Assembly (NCBI GenBank): GCA_964495595.1
Contig: CAZBWH010000025.1
Location: 1-36,315 of the forward strand
Origin: CALMFQ01 sp964495595
GTDB taxonomy: Bacteria > Pseudomonadota > Gammaproteobacteria > Burkholderiales > SCOH01
Reading direction: 5' to 3'
DNA length: 36,315 nt
Shown in pieces: positions 21,939-32,400 of this stretch. The notes below the pieces were generated by a model. It was not told the DNA's origin. It searched no databases and saw only the letters and a program-made list of their open reading frames with translations. The position numbers and the translations under genes are program-made. Position 1 is the stretch's first letter. Every line of letters begins with the position of its first letter.

Positions 21939-23855
21939 ATGGGCAAAATCATTGGTATTGACTTGGGCACCACCAACTCGTGTGTGGCGGTGATGGAAAA
22001 CGGCCAGCCGAAAGTGATCGAGAACTCGGAAGGTACGCGTACCACGCCGTCGATCATTGCGTATCAGGAAGATGGCGAAGTGCTGGTGGGCGCACCGGCC
22101 AAGCGTCAGGCGGTGACTAACCCGAAAAACACCCTGTTTGCGGTCAAGCGCCTGATCGGTCGTCGTTTTGAAGAGAAGGAAGTGCAGAAGGATATCGACC
22201 TGATGCCTTACCAGATCATCAAGGCTGACAATGGCGATGCCTGGGTTGGCGCTCGGGACAAGAAACTGGCCCCGCCGCAGGTATCGGCCGAAGTGCTGCG
22301 CAAGATGAAAAAAACCGCCGAAGACTATCTGGGCGAAGAAGTGACTGAAGCGGTGATCACCGTTCCGGCGTACTTCAACGACAGCCAGCGTCAGGCAACC
22401 AAGGATGCGGGTCGTATCGCCGGCCTGGAAGTGAAACGCATCATCAACGAGCCGACCGCAGCCGCGCTGGCGTTCGGCATGGACAAAAAAGAAGGCGATC
22501 GCAAGATTGCCGTGTTCGACTTGGGTGGCGGTACTTTCGATATCTCGATCATCGAGATCGCCGAGCTGGATGGCGAACACCAGTTTGAAGTGCTGTCGAC
22601 CAACGGCGACACCTTCCTTGGTGGTGAAGACTTTGACCAGCGTGTGATCGATTATCTGATCAGCGAGTTCAAGAAAGACAGCGGCATCGATCTGAAGAGC
22701 GACGTGCTGGCGCTGCAGCGCCTGAAAGAAGCCGCAGAAAAAGCCAAGATCGAACTGTCTTCGAGCCAGCAGACCGAAGTGAATCTGCCGTACATCACTG
22801 CCGATGCAACCGGTCCGAAACACATGGCGGTGAAAATCACTCGCGCCAAGTTCGAATCGCTGGTGGATGATCTGATCGAGCGCACAATCGAGCCGTGCCG
22901 CGTAGCGATCAAGGATGCCGGCGTTAAAGTCAGCGAAATCGACGACGTGATCCTGGTTGGTGGCCAGACTCGTATGCCGAAAGTGCAGGACAAGGTTAAA
23001 GAGTTCTTCGGTAAAGAGCCGCGTCGTGACGTGAACCCGGATGAAGCCGTGGCCGTGGGCGCCGCAATTCAGGGTGGCGTGTTGAAGGGCGACGTGAAAG
23101 ACGTGCTGCTGCTGGACGTAACCCCGCTGTCGCTGGGTATCGAAACCATGGGCGGCGTGATGACCAAGCTGATCCAGAAGAACACCACCGTGCCGACCAA
23201 GGCGTCGCAAGTGTTCTCGACGGCTGACGACAACCAGACTGCGGTAACCATCCATGTGCTGCAGGGTGAGCGCGAAGTGGCGCATGCCAACAAGTCGCTG
23301 GGCCAGTTCAACCTGTCGGACATTCCGCCGGCACCGCGTGGCATGCCGCAAATCGAAGTGACCTTCGACATCGACGCCAACGGCATTCTGCATGTGTCGG
23401 CCAAGGACAAGGCGACTGGCAAGGAAAACAAGATCACCATCAAGGCCAACTCCGGTCTGTCGGAAGAAGAAATCCAGAAAATGGTGAAAGATGCCGAGGC
23501 TCATGCAGACGAGGACAAGAAGCTGCATGAGCTGGTGCAGGCGCGTAACGGCTGCGACAACATGATCCACTCGGTGCAGAAGTCGCTGAAAGAGTTTGGC
23601 GACAAGATTTCCGCCGACGACAAGGCGAAGATCGAAGCGGCACTGAAAGATGCCGAAGGCGTGGTCAAATCCGACAACAAGGAAGAGATCGAAGCCAAGA
23701 CTCAGGCACTGGCCGAAGCGGCACACAAGCTGGCCGAGCAGATGTACGCCCAGCAGCAGCCGGAAGGTGGCGCCCAGCCGGGCGCGCAGGCGGCCGGTGG
23801 CAAGGGTGACGACGATGTGGTCGATGCCGAGTATGAAGAGGTGAAAAAAGGTTAA
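21939..23855 (+). CDS. dnaK: Chaperone DnaK (Hsp70)
   Basis: DnaK binds exposed hydrophobic peptides in an ATP-controlled cycle. The product is 638 residues, the same length as E. coli DnaK. The ATPase domain carries IIGIDLGTTNSCVAV at its start, NEPTAAALAFG, FDLGGGTFDIS and the second phosphate motif ILVGGQTRMPKVQ. The linker DVLLLDVTPLSLGIET is followed by the substrate-binding domain. The C-terminal lid ends with the Gly/Gln-rich tail and DDDVVDAEYEEVKK. ATG 21939 has AAGGA seven bases upstream; open frame upstream of it to 21837 is not conserved. A small hairpin (23854-23873) sits right on the stop codon. It lies between grpE and dnaJ. Confidence 0.99.
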   Translation: MGKIIGIDLGTTNSCVAVMENGQPKVIENSEGTRTTPSIIAYQEDGEVLVGAPAKRQAVTNPKNTLFAVKRLIGRRFEEKEVQKDIDLMPYQIIKADNGDAWVGARDKKLAPPQVSAEVLRKMKKTAEDYLGEEVTEAVITVPAYFNDSQRQATKDAGRIAGLEVKRIINEPTAAALAFGMDKKEGDRKIAVFDLGGGTFDISIIEIAELDGEHQFEVLSTNGDTFLGGEDFDQRVIDYLISEFKKDSGIDLKSDVLALQRLKEAAEKAKIELSSSQQTEVNLPYITADATGPKHMAVKITRAKFESLVDDLIERTIEPCRVAIKDAGVKVSEIDDVILVGGQTRMPKVQDKVKEFFGKEPRRDVNPDEAVAVGAAIQGGVLKGDVKDVLLLDVTPLSLGIETMGGVMTKLIQKNTTVPTKASQVFSTADDNQTAVTIHVLQGEREVAHANKSLGQFNLSDIPPAPRGMPQIEVTFDIDANGILHVSAKDKATGKENKITIKANSGLSEEEIQKMVKDAEAHADEDKKLHELVQARNGCDNMIHSVQKSLKEFGDKISADDKAKIEAALKDAEGVVKSDNKEEIEAKTQALAEAAHKLAEQMYAQQQPEGGAQPGAQAAGGKGDDDVVDAEYEEVKKG

Positions 23856-23873
23856 TCAGCCGTCGCGCTGATT
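23854..23873 (+). other. Hairpin at the dnaK stop codon
   Basis: AATCAGC and GCTGATT pair around CGTCGC, beginning within the TAA stop of dnaK, and a GC-rich palindrome follows. No T-run is present, so it is more likely an mRNA-stability or processing element, or a weak attenuator between dnaK and dnaJ, than a full terminator. Confidence 0.4.
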
Positions 23874-23958
23874 GACCGGCCGGGCCGGGTGTCGATTGCG
23901 ATGCCTGCTCGGCCGTTTGTCCTCCTGATTGTCCCAAATTGCAGAAATGGCCACAAAC

Positions 23959-25089
23959 ATGGCAAAAAAAGATTTTTACGAAGTGCTTGGCGTCAATCGC
24001 GATGCGTCCGACGACGAAATCAAGAAGGCGTATCGCAAGCTGGCGATGAAATATCATCCGGACCGCAATCCGGATAACAAGCAGGCTGAAGAAAAGTTCA
24101 AGGAGGCGAAAGAGGCCTACGAAATCCTGTCCGATGCGCAGAAACGCTCGGCGTACGATCAGTTTGGCCATGCCGGGGTGGATCCGCAGGCTGGTGCCGG
24201 CTTTCAGGGCGGTGCGGGTGGCTTTGGCGGTTTTGCGGATGCGTTTGGCGATATCTTTGGCGATATTTTCGGTGGCGGTCGCGGTGGTGGCGGTCGCTCC
24301 AACGTCTATCGTGGTGCCGATCTGCGCTACAACCTGGAAATCACGCTGGAAGAGGCGGCCCACGGTTGCGAGAAGCAGATTCGCATTCCGACCATGGAGG
24401 AATGCGACACTTGTCACGGCACCGGCGCCAAGCCTGGCACCAGCGCCAAGACCTGCACAACCTGTGGGGGGCACGGGCAGGTGCGGATGCAGCAGGGCTT
24501 TTTCTCGATTCAGCAGACCTGTCCGAATTGTCACGGTACCGGCAAGGTGATTCCTGACCCATGCCGCAGCTGTCATGGTGCTGGCCGGATCAAGTCGCAC
24601 AAGACGCTCTCGGTGAAAATTCCGGCGGGCATCGACGAAGGCGATCGCATTCGGCTGTCGGGGGAGGGCGAGTCCGGGCAAAACGGTGGCCCGAGCGGCG
24701 ATCTGTATATTCAGACCCACATCAAGCCTCATCCGGTATTCTCTCGCGAAGGCAACGATCTGCTGTGCGAGATGCCAATCAGCTTTGCGACGGCGGCCTT
24801 GGGGGGCGACATCGAGATTCCTACGCTCGAGGGGGTGGCCAAGATCAGGATTCCTGAAGAAACCCAGTCCGGCCGGATTTTCCGGTTGCGCGGTAAGGGA
24901 ATTCGCGGTGTGCGCAGCCATGTGCAGGGTGACTTGCTGTGCAAGGTGATGGTCGAGACGCCAGTCAATCTGACCCAGCGACAAAAGGATCTGCTGCGCG
25001 AATTCGACGAGCTGGCTCAGGGTGAGTTCGATCGGCAGAATCCGAAAGCCAAGTCCTGGATGGATCGGGTCAAGGAGTTCTTCAGCTGA
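23959..25089 (+). CDS. dnaJ: Chaperone DnaJ (Hsp40)
   Basis: DnaJ delivers substrates to DnaK and stimulates its ATPase. The 376-residue length equals E. coli DnaJ. The J domain has HPD at 33-35 (KYHPDRN). A Gly/Phe-rich region follows (about 75-120, FGDIFGDIFGGG). The zinc domain has four C-x-x-C-x-G-x-G repeats (CDTCHGTG, CTTCGGHG, CPNCHGTG, CRSCHGAG), and the C-terminal substrate domains include PAGIDEGDRIRLSGEGE. I start at ATG 23959 because it gives the family N-terminus MAKKDFYEVLG. ATG 23947 in frame adds four residues. Neither has a clear Shine-Dalgarno sequence, which is unusual for this gene. It closes the grpE-dnaK-dnaJ cluster. Confidence 0.98.
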   Translation: MAKKDFYEVLGVNRDASDDEIKKAYRKLAMKYHPDRNPDNKQAEEKFKEAKEAYEILSDAQKRSAYDQFGHAGVDPQAGAGFQGGAGGFGGFADAFGDIFGDIFGGGRGGGGRSNVYRGADLRYNLEITLEEAAHGCEKQIRIPTMEECDTCHGTGAKPGTSAKTCTTCGGHGQVRMQQGFFSIQQTCPNCHGTGKVIPDPCRSCHGAGRIKSHKTLSVKIPAGIDEGDRIRLSGEGESGQNGGPSGDLYIQTHIKPHPVFSREGNDLLCEMPISFATAALGGDIEIPTLEGVAKIRIPEETQSGRIFRLRGKGIRGVRSHVQGDLLCKVMVETPVNLTQRQKDLLREFDELAQGEFDRQNPKAKSWMDRVKEFFS

Positions 25090-25208
25090 GAGTACGGTTG
25101 CGGTGACTACCGCTGCAGAACGGGCGTCCTGTCAATGCCGGCCTGTAAGCCGCTCTGGGATTGCTTTCCAGCCTAGTCTGCAGGGCAGGGCACTTTTCTG
25201 TTTCTTGA

Positions 25209-25241
25209 ACGACAAAGCTCCCTTGCCGGGAGCTTTGTCGT
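25209..25241. terminator. Strong bidirectional hairpin between dnaJ and the HDOD gene
   Basis: ACGACAAAGCTCCC and GGGAGCTTTGTCGT form a perfect 14-pair stem with a TTGCC loop between two converging genes. Its AAAGCTCCC/GGGAGCTTT core is terminator-like on both strands, although the T-rich part is interrupted by GTCG. Confidence 0.7.
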
Positions 25242-25256
25242 TGGCAGGCAACCGGG

Positions 25257-26081
25257 TTAGCTGATCAGCGAGTCCCAGGCAGTCATTTGATCGCGGATGC
25301 CGGGCAGTGCTTCGGCGATTTTGTCCAGGTTGAGGTTCAGCCGTTCAGTCATGGCGAGCGGCAGTTGGCCGATGACTTCCTGATCCGTACATCCCTGTTC
25401 GAGCTTGCCGATGATGGCTTCGCCGATGTTGACCAAGGCTGCCAATGGCTGGAAAGGTTCGATCGACAGAGGGTCGTGGTGGTGCTTGATCGCTTGCTGG
25501 ATGACATCGGGAAAATTCCAGCGCCGCGCCAGTTCGGCCCCGACGTCGGAATGGGTGAAACCAAAGGTATTCATCTCGCTGGCCGTGCGGCTGGCGCCGT
25601 TTGCCACCAGCTTGTCAATGGCGGATGCGTCTGCCGGCATGGCCAGGTGGATCAGCAGCTGGCCGATGCTGTGCAGCAATCCGGTGGTGAAGCCGACTTC
25701 GGCATTCTGCTTGGCCATTTTGGCCAGTAGCTTGGCCGAATTGGCGACGTTGAGGTTGTAGCGCCAGTAGTGCTTCTTGTCGAAGGCCGGGATGGGAATG
25801 GCCATGCCGGCAATGCCGGAGGCAATGACCAGTGTGCGCAGCTTGTCAAAGCCAAGCACGATCACCGCGTCTTCGATCGATGAAATCTGCCGCGGCGAGC
25901 CAAAATGCGCCGAGTTGGCCAGGCGCAGCACTTTGGCTGAAATCACCTGGTCCTTGCTGACCTTGCTTGCCAGGCTGGAAACGTCAATGTCGTCCTGGTC
26001 GAAACTGGCGATCAATTCCTGTACGACACTGGGCACCGTAGGCAACTGGTTGACATGGTCAAAAACGGATTCCAGCTTCAT
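25257..26081 (-). CDS. HDOD-domain signalling protein
   Basis: The 274-residue cytoplasmic protein is a single HDOD domain: LPTVPSVVQELIASF (about 13-27), ISAKVLRLANSAHFGSPRQISSIEDAVIVLG (about 47-77), LLHSIGQLLI (about 135-144) and HSDVGAELARRWNFPD (about 176-191). HDOD proteins are catalytically degenerate relatives of HD phosphohydrolases and act in signalling, often with c-di-GMP or two-component circuits. Here the HD pair reads H-S-I-G, as expected for the inactive family. ATG 26079-26081 has AGGAG seven bases upstream. It stands alone between converging dnaJ and the divergent ketoacyl synthase gene. Its partner is unknown. Confidence 0.9.
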   Translation of the reverse strand: MKLESVFDHVNQLPTVPSVVQELIASFDQDDIDVSSLASKVSKDQVISAKVLRLANSAHFGSPRQISSIEDAVIVLGFDKLRTLVIASGIAGMAIPIPAFDKKHYWRYNLNVANSAKLLAKMAKQNAEVGFTTGLLHSIGQLLIHLAMPADASAIDKLVANGASRTASEMNTFGFTHSDVGAELARRWNFPDVIQQAIKHHHDPLSIEPFQPLAALVNIGEAIIGKLEQGCTDQEVIGQLPLAMTERLNLNLDKIAEALPGIRDQMTAWDSLIS

Positions 26082-26449
26082 TCAATCACTCCTTGCTAGC
26101 GGTTCGGAAATAGAGAGCCCCGGCAGTTTCCCGTGCGCTGCGAGGCACCGGGCGCGAGACGTTTTTCATCATAGGTCAGCTTTTGCCCGATCGCCGCGAT
26201 TTGCGTTGGGGGTGCCGATGGGCGATAGTTCCGGGTATCATCCGAGTCAATTTTTCCTGGCAGCCTGTCGGAGTTGATCGACGCATGGCGAGCCGAGTGG
26301 GGAAACGAGGACAGATTTACCCGTTTTCGAGGTACGTAGTGGGCCTGTGTAACAAAAAAACGGTTAAATATTAGACGTTTACCCATTCGGCTCGGCAGAT
26401 CAGTCTCAAGTCCTACACGCTGCTAACAGCTACGCTGGAGCAATCCGAT
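26082..26449. other. Divergent intergenic region, HDOD gene / KAS III-like gene
   Basis: These 368 bases hold no credible gene. An AT-rich patch (about 26349-26390) contains a run of seven A and TTAAATATTAG. TTTACCC occurs at both ends of this part, near 26314 and 26380, as a short direct repeat. Promoters for both genes must lie here, but I cannot assign a convincing -35/-10 pair. Confidence 0.35.
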
Positions 26450-27571
26450 ATGAAGCAAGTCGTCATCAGTGGTACCGGTCTGTATGCGCCGCCGCAGTCG
26501 ATCAGCAACGATGAGCTGGTTGCGGCGTTCAATGCTTATGTTGCCCTGTTCAACGAACGCAACGCTGCTGCCATCGAGCGCGGCGAACTCGATTCCCTGC
26601 TGGAATCCAGCTCTGAATTCATCGAAAAGGCTTCAGGTATCAAGCGCCGGTACGTGGTCGATAAGAACGGCATTCTCGATCCGGAACGGATGTGTCCGTA
26701 CATCCCGGAGCGGTCGAACGACGAATGGTCGGTACAGGCAGAAATGGCCGTGGCCGCCGCACGTCAGGCCATGGAGGCCGCAGGCAGGACTGCCGAAGAC
26801 GTTGATGCGGTGATTGTCGCCTGCTCCAACATGCAGCGCCCTTACCCGGCGGTGGCGATTGAAATCCAGCATGCACTGGGTATCCGGGGGTTTGCCTTTG
26901 ACATGAACGTGGCGTGTTCGTCGGCAACATTCGGTATCGAGCAGGGTGCCAATGCCATCAAGGTAGGGACGGCGCGGCGGGTGCTGGTGCTAAACCCTGA
27001 AATCTGTTCCGGCCATCTGGATTTTCGCGACCGTGACTGCCATTTCATTTTTGGCGATGTCTGCACGGCACTGCTGCTGGAAAGCGCTGACGATGCAACG
27101 GCAGCCAGGCAGTTCGATGTCCTGGGAACCCGTCTTGCTACCGTGTTCTCCAACAATATCCGCAACAATTTCGGCTTTCTCAACCGCTGCGACGAATCCG
27201 GAATCGGGGCGCGGGACAAGTTGTTTGTCCAGGAAGGGCGCAAGGTGTTCAAGGAGGTTGTGCCAATGGTGGCCGAGCACATTGCCAGCCATCTGCAGCA
27301 GAATGGACTTGCTCCTGCACAGGTGCGACGTTTCTGGCTGCATCAGGCCAATCTTGCAATGAATCTGCTGATCGCCAAGCGGCTGCTCGGTCGTGAGGCT
27401 GATCCTGTCGAAGCGCCCGTCATTCTGGACGAATTCGCCAATACCAGCTCGGCTGGTTCCATCATTGCTTTTCACAAGTTTCACCAGGACATGTCGGCGG
27501 GCGACCTGGGGGTCATTTGTTCGTTCGGTGCCGGCTACTCGGTGGGCAGCGTTATCCTGCGCAGGCGCTGA
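26450..27571 (+). CDS. Beta-ketoacyl-ACP synthase III-like enzyme
   Basis: The 373-residue protein has the thiolase-fold KAS III layout with a full catalytic triad. Cys156 is in MNVACSSATFG, His298 in WLHQANLAMN and Asn331 in FANTSSAGS. It ends with the usual GAGYSVGSVILRR. KAS III enzymes condense an acyl-CoA with malonyl-ACP to start fatty acid synthesis. Compared with E. coli FabH (about 317 residues) it is longer, with an extra helical stretch near residues 25-60 (AAFNAYVALFNERNAAAIERG). It is therefore a divergent subgroup, such as those that accept medium-chain acyl-CoA in Pseudomonas, and acyl specificity is not fixed. GGAG lies nine bases before ATG 26450. It is followed by tamA after 114 bases. 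Confidence 0.9.
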   Translation: MKQVVISGTGLYAPPQSISNDELVAAFNAYVALFNERNAAAIERGELDSLLESSSEFIEKASGIKRRYVVDKNGILDPERMCPYIPERSNDEWSVQAEMAVAAARQAMEAAGRTAEDVDAVIVACSNMQRPYPAVAIEIQHALGIRGFAFDMNVACSSATFGIEQGANAIKVGTARRVLVLNPEICSGHLDFRDRDCHFIFGDVCTALLLESADDATAARQFDVLGTRLATVFSNNIRNNFGFLNRCDESGIGARDKLFVQEGRKVFKEVVPMVAEHIASHLQQNGLAPAQVRRFWLHQANLAMNLLIAKRLLGREADPVEAPVILDEFANTSSAGSIIAFHKFHQDMSAGDLGVICSFGAGYSVGSVILRRR

Positions 27572-27685
27572 GCCCGCTTGCGGGTGCCGCCGGCCTTGAC
27601 TCTGTCGCTGTTCTTTGCCTTGGCAGCTTCCTTGCCGGCCGGGGCCGGTATCAGGCGACACCGGCTTGACTTCACGAGGGATGAC

Positions 27686-29440
27686 TTGATCCGCCGGTTG
27701 CTGCTTTGGGCCGCATTGCTTGGCTGGCCTGCCATTGCCTTCGCGGCCGAGCCGGCTGCGGTTCGCTATCAGGTCACGATTCAGGCCGCAGAGGCGTTGG
27801 CCGGTTTGCTGACTCGCCATCTGGATATCGTCAGGCTGCAGGATCAACCCGAATTGGCCGAAGACCAGTTCCAGCGACTCGTTCGCCAGACTGACCGGCA
27901 GGCTCGGGATTTGCTGGCGACCGAGGGCTATCTGTCGCCACGCCTGGAGTCCCGCATCGACCGGCAGGGCGCTGTGTGGCAGGTTACCCTGACGGTTGAG
28001 GCGGGTGAGCCGGTTCAAGTGGTTTCCCGGACGCTGCACTTGCAGGGAGCGCTGGCGCTCGCGGTGGATCGCGAGGACTGGTTGCAGCAGCTGGAACGGG
28101 CCTGGCAGTTGCGCCAGGGGGAGCGGTTCCGGCAGGAGGGGTGGGACGATTCCAAGAAACAGTTGCTCAACCGCCTGCTCTCCGATGGCTATCCGCTGGC
28201 TAAGCTGGTGGCCAGCGAGGCGCAACTCGATCCTGTGACTCAGCAGGCGCGGTTGCAGGTTACTTTGGACAGTGGCCCGCTGGTCACGCTGGGTGGTGTT
28301 CAGGTGGAGGGGTTGCATCAATTGCCGGCATCCCTGGTCAAGCGTCTGGTGCGGATCAAGCCGGGAACGCCTTACCGGCAGTCGCTGTTGCTTGATGTGC
28401 AGGCCTCGCTGCAGGCGACTCCCTACTTCAGTTCCGTGCTACTGGACGTTGCCCCTGACCCCGACCAGCCACTGGAAACGCCAATCCGGGTCAAGGTGCG
28501 TGAGGCACCATTGCAGCGGGTCGGATTTGGCGTCGGCTATAACACCAACGCCGGTGCACGTTACGAGGTCAACTACCATCATGCCAATATCGGCGGGCAC
28601 GGCTGGCAATTCCAGGCCGAATCCAGTATCGAAACCCGCCGACAGTTCGCCAGCACCCGGCTGACCGCCCCGATGACTGCCAAGGGATATACCGATAGCG
28701 TGTTTATCAGCAGCGAGCGCTCGCGAATCCAGGGTCTCGACACGCGTTTGCGTGCCATCGGCACCAGTCGGGAGCGCGATACCGGCATGATCAAGACGAT
28801 TTCCGGTCTCAGCTACGAGCGCGAATGGTCCAGAGCGGGCGACGACAGTGAGCGTGCCCGCAAGCAGGCGCTGGTGGCCAGCTTTGGCTGGACCCGCCGG
28901 GATCTCGATCATCCGGTCTTGCCAACCAGTGGTAACGTGGTGGCCCTGCGGGCCGCTGCTGCCGGCCGCAATCTATCGTCGGATACCAGCTTCCTGCATC
29001 TGACTGCCCGGATGGCGTTATATGGCCGCCTGCCGGCCAACAGCGGTTTCATGATCCTGCGCAGCGAGGCTGGGAATGTGTTTACCGAGCGGGTGTCTGG
29101 CGTACCGTCTGCCTGGCTGTTTCGTGCCGGGGGCGCCCAGTCGATTCGTGGTCACGAATATCAGAGTATTGGTGTCGACCAGAACGGCGCAGTCATTGGC
29201 GGTGCGGTTTACGCCACTGCCGGCGCTGAATATCAGTATCCGCTGACCGATCATTGGCGCTGGGCGTGGTTCGTCGATGCCGGTGACGCGACCAGCAGCT
29301 GGCAGGAGTTCGCGCTCAAACGCGGATACGGCAGTGGTGTGCGCTGGTTGAGCCCGGTGGGGTCGATTGCCTTTGATCTTGCCTTTGGTGAGCCTGAGCA
29401 GCGCTGGCATGTGCATCTGGCAATAGGGTTGGCTTTCTGA
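27686..29440 (+). CDS. tamA: TamA, outer-membrane Omp85-family component of the TAM complex
   Basis: TamA is the outer-membrane half of the translocation and assembly module. The 584-residue form starts at TTG 27686, preceded by GAGGGA at good spacing, and gives a clean signal peptide (LIRRLLLWAALLGWPAIAFAA). An in-frame TTG at 27578 would add an extra, unlikely leader. Three POTRA-like repeats span about 25-265, each ending in a VTL.V..G-type strand. The 16-strand barrel starts near 270 (RVGFGVGYNTNAGARYEV) and carries the Omp85 loop-6 motif R-G in SIRGHEYQSIG (Arg488). The protein ends LAIGLAF with the C-terminal Phe needed for outer-membrane insertion. The stop overlaps the TamB start as TGATG, so tamA and tamB are coupled. 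Confidence 0.93.
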   Translation: MIRRLLLWAALLGWPAIAFAAEPAAVRYQVTIQAAEALAGLLTRHLDIVRLQDQPELAEDQFQRLVRQTDRQARDLLATEGYLSPRLESRIDRQGAVWQVTLTVEAGEPVQVVSRTLHLQGALALAVDREDWLQQLERAWQLRQGERFRQEGWDDSKKQLLNRLLSDGYPLAKLVASEAQLDPVTQQARLQVTLDSGPLVTLGGVQVEGLHQLPASLVKRLVRIKPGTPYRQSLLLDVQASLQATPYFSSVLLDVAPDPDQPLETPIRVKVREAPLQRVGFGVGYNTNAGARYEVNYHHANIGGHGWQFQAESSIETRRQFASTRLTAPMTAKGYTDSVFISSERSRIQGLDTRLRAIGTSRERDTGMIKTISGLSYEREWSRAGDDSERARKQALVASFGWTRRDLDHPVLPTSGNVVALRAAAAGRNLSSDTSFLHLTARMALYGRLPANSGFMILRSEAGNVFTERVSGVPSAWLFRAGGAQSIRGHEYQSIGVDQNGAVIGGAVYATAGAEYQYPLTDHWRWAWFVDAGDATSSWQEFALKRGYGSGVRWLSPVGSIAFDLAFGEPEQRWHVHLAIGLAF

Positions 29441-32400
29441 TGGCTGGCTGGCGCAACCCGTCAGGCCGAACCCGCTGGTGGCTGGTGGGCTGGCTGATGA
29501 CCCTGTTGCTGCTGCTTGGTTCGCTGGCTGCGCTGCAGACCCGGCCGGGGGTTGATTGGCTGGTGCGTACCGTGATCGGCCTGTCTGGCGGGCAAATCCA
29601 GCTGGGTCGATGGGAGGGGGAGTGGCTAAGGGATGTCCGGGTATTCGATCTCCGGCTGGCTGCCGGCAAGACCTGGATTCATGTCGACCGTGTTCGCCTG
29701 CGCTGGGCGCCGCGCCAGTTGCTGAATCAGCGTTTGCAGCTTCACCTGTTGCAACTGGGGACGATTGCGGTGGTGTCGGGTTCGGACGATCAGCCGCCGC
29801 GTCTGCCGGCTTCGTTGCGGTTGCCCATCGAGGTGCAGGTCGAGCGGTTTGAGTGCGATGCGGTGCTGCTGCATCGGCCGTCGGTGCGGCTGCAGGCCAT
29901 TGCCGGGCGTGCCAGCGCCGATGGCCACCGCTACCGGCTTGAGCTGGAACGGCTGCACTCGCCGTGGGGGCGTGTGCAAGGGCGGGCAGCACTGGCCATG
30001 CAGGCGCCTTTTGTGCTGGACGCCCATGTTTCGGGAGATCTTGGATGGCAAGGAAAGGCGGTGCGCGCCGCCTTGCATCTGGACGGCCAGCTTGATCGTC
30101 TTCACCTTCGGCTGCAGGGCTCCGGGCAAGGCGCCCCTGCCTTTCAGGCCCAAGCGGTGTTGTTTCCGTTTGCGGCATCGCCCGCGGGCTACCTGCCGGA
30201 TCTGACGCTGCAGGCCACCGGGGTAGATCTGGCCTATTGGCTTCCCGACGCCCCAAGCACGGCCTTGACCCTCAGGGTGACCGGCCGGCCAGACCCGGCC
30301 AAAGCCGATTCGCTGCGGATCGGCTTTGGCATGGTCAACCAGCGGCCGGCAGCCATTGATGCGAACGGTGTGCCGCTGCGCTCGCTGGCGGGAGTGGCCA
30401 GCCTGCACGGGGCCGCGATCGAGCTGCATTCGGTCCAGGCCGAAACGCCCCGTGGCCGCCTGCTTGCCAGTGGCCGGATTCACCCCTCGGCACTGGATGT
30501 CCGTGTTCAGATTGATCAGGTCGATCTGCAACCGATTCATGGTCGTCTGCTGCCAACCCGGTTGCAGGGTGCGATTAGCCTTAGCGGGTCGCCTGCCCGG
30601 CCCCGGGTGCGTGGGTCGGTGCGCGATCCGCGGCTGGGTGTCGAACTGGATGTCAGCCTGCTACGGCTGGCCCCGGCCCGGGCCCGGGTTCATCGTTTGG
30701 TATTGCGAGCCAACGGCGCCGAGGCGTCGCTGCAGGGCCATGCCGATCTGGCGGGATCGCAGACCTTCGATCTTGAGGCCGGTTTCCAGCGATTCGACCC
30801 GGCCAGGCTGGGCCGGTTTCCGGCTGCACGGCTCAATGGCCAGATCCGTGCCCGCGGTAGCTGGCTGCCAAGACCCCAGGGCACCCTGCAATGGGTGCTC
30901 AACGACAGCATGCTGCATCAGCAGCCGTTGCAGGCTCAGGGGCGCCTGGCGCTGTCTGGCCAGCGCTTGTCGCAGGCCGATGTTGATTTGCAATGGGGAC
31001 TCAACCGGCTGCAGCTGGCCGGGTCGTTCGGCCTGCCGGCCGATCGTCTGCAGCTGGCGTTGTCGGCGCCGGACCTGGCAGTGCTGGGAAGCGGCTGGCA
31101 GGGGCAGGCGCAGGCGTCGCTGGAGCTTGGGGGCGCATTTCGCGCCCCGTCGGTCGGCGGTACCGCGGCGCTGGACCGATTGGCTACCCCTTTTGCGTTG
31201 GCAGTACGCCAGTTGTCAGTGCGGGCGCAGTGGCCGGGAGACGGTCAGTCATCGGCCAGCCTGCAACTGCAGGCCACCGGTTTGCAGGCAGCCGGGCTGC
31301 ATCTGCACACGGCGACCGCGTCGGTGCTGGGCACGTTAGGCCAGCATCAGTTGCATGCCGGGCTGGAGTCGGTATGGCAGGGCAAGTCACTGGCTATGCA
31401 ACTGCAAGCCAGTGGCGGCTGGCAGCCTGACACCGGATGGCAGGGCAGGCTTACGCAATGGCAGGCCGACGGTGCGCTGGATGCACGATTGTTGCATCCA
31501 GTCGGCGTCATGCTGTCGCCCCGGCATCTACTGTTGGAGCCGGCCATCGTGTCGGTGGCTGGAGGGGTGTTGCGGCTGGAGCAGACGGACATCCATGCTG
31601 GCCGGATCGCGCTGCAGGGGGCTTTGCGGGGTATGGCGCTGGCTCCCTGGCTGGGCTGGCTGCCGGCAGCCGAACAGCAGATCCAGACCGATATGACCGT
31701 GGATGCCGACTGGTCGCTGACCTATGCCGATGGCTGGAATGGCCGTGCCCGGCTCAGCCACGCCAGCGGCGATCTGCGAGTGCTGCGACCGGACGATTCC
31801 GGCGCGCCCTTGACCTTGCCATTGCAGCTCAAGGGGGCTCAGGTGGAAATCGTAGCAGAGCCCGCACGATGGTCGGCCCGGGCCGAGCTGCGCATGCAGG
31901 ACTTCGGCATTGCTTCCGCCCAAGCGGATATCTGGCCGGCCGGCGGTGATCTGTTGCCTGCTGCCGGCAGTGTGGTCACGGCCAGTGCCCAGCTTGACAT
32001 GCCCTCCGTGCGCTGGATCGGCCCCTTGCTTAGTCCGCAGCTGGCGCTGGGCGGGCAATTGGCGGTGCAGATGGCTGCCAGCGGGACGTTCGGTCAACTG
32101 GCCTGGTCAGGCGGGCTCAGTGCCGACCGGGTGTCGGTTCACAATCCCGATTGGGGGGTGCGGTACGATGATGGCGTGGTCCGTGCGTCATTGACCCGTG
32201 TTGGCCTGTACATCAGCGAATGTCAGCTGCGTTCAGGCAATGGCTCACTGGCCGCGCAAGGAGAGCTGCTGTTTGGCGAGCAGACGACAGCAGCCCGGCT
32301 GGAGGTTCAGGCCAGACAGTTTGCTGCTGTCTACCGCCCTGATTTGCAGCTGGTGGTGAGTGGCAACAGCCTGGCGCGGCTGACGGATGGACGGGTGACG

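Noticed and set aside
21876..23726. 616-codon open frame antisense to dnaK
   Set aside because: Long antisense frames over dnaK are a known by-product of its codon bias. The translation is low in recognisable motifs, and the sense frame is unambiguous DnaK.
27578..27685. N-terminal extension of tamA from a TTG at 27578, giving a second signal-like segment
   Set aside because: TTG 27686 has GAGGGA in front and a complete signal peptide directly after it. The extension would put a second leader before it and has no ribosome site.
29018..30256. 412-codon minus-strand frame over the tamA/tamB junction
   Set aside because: Low-complexity Pro/Ala/Arg-rich translation antisense to two well-supported coupled genes.
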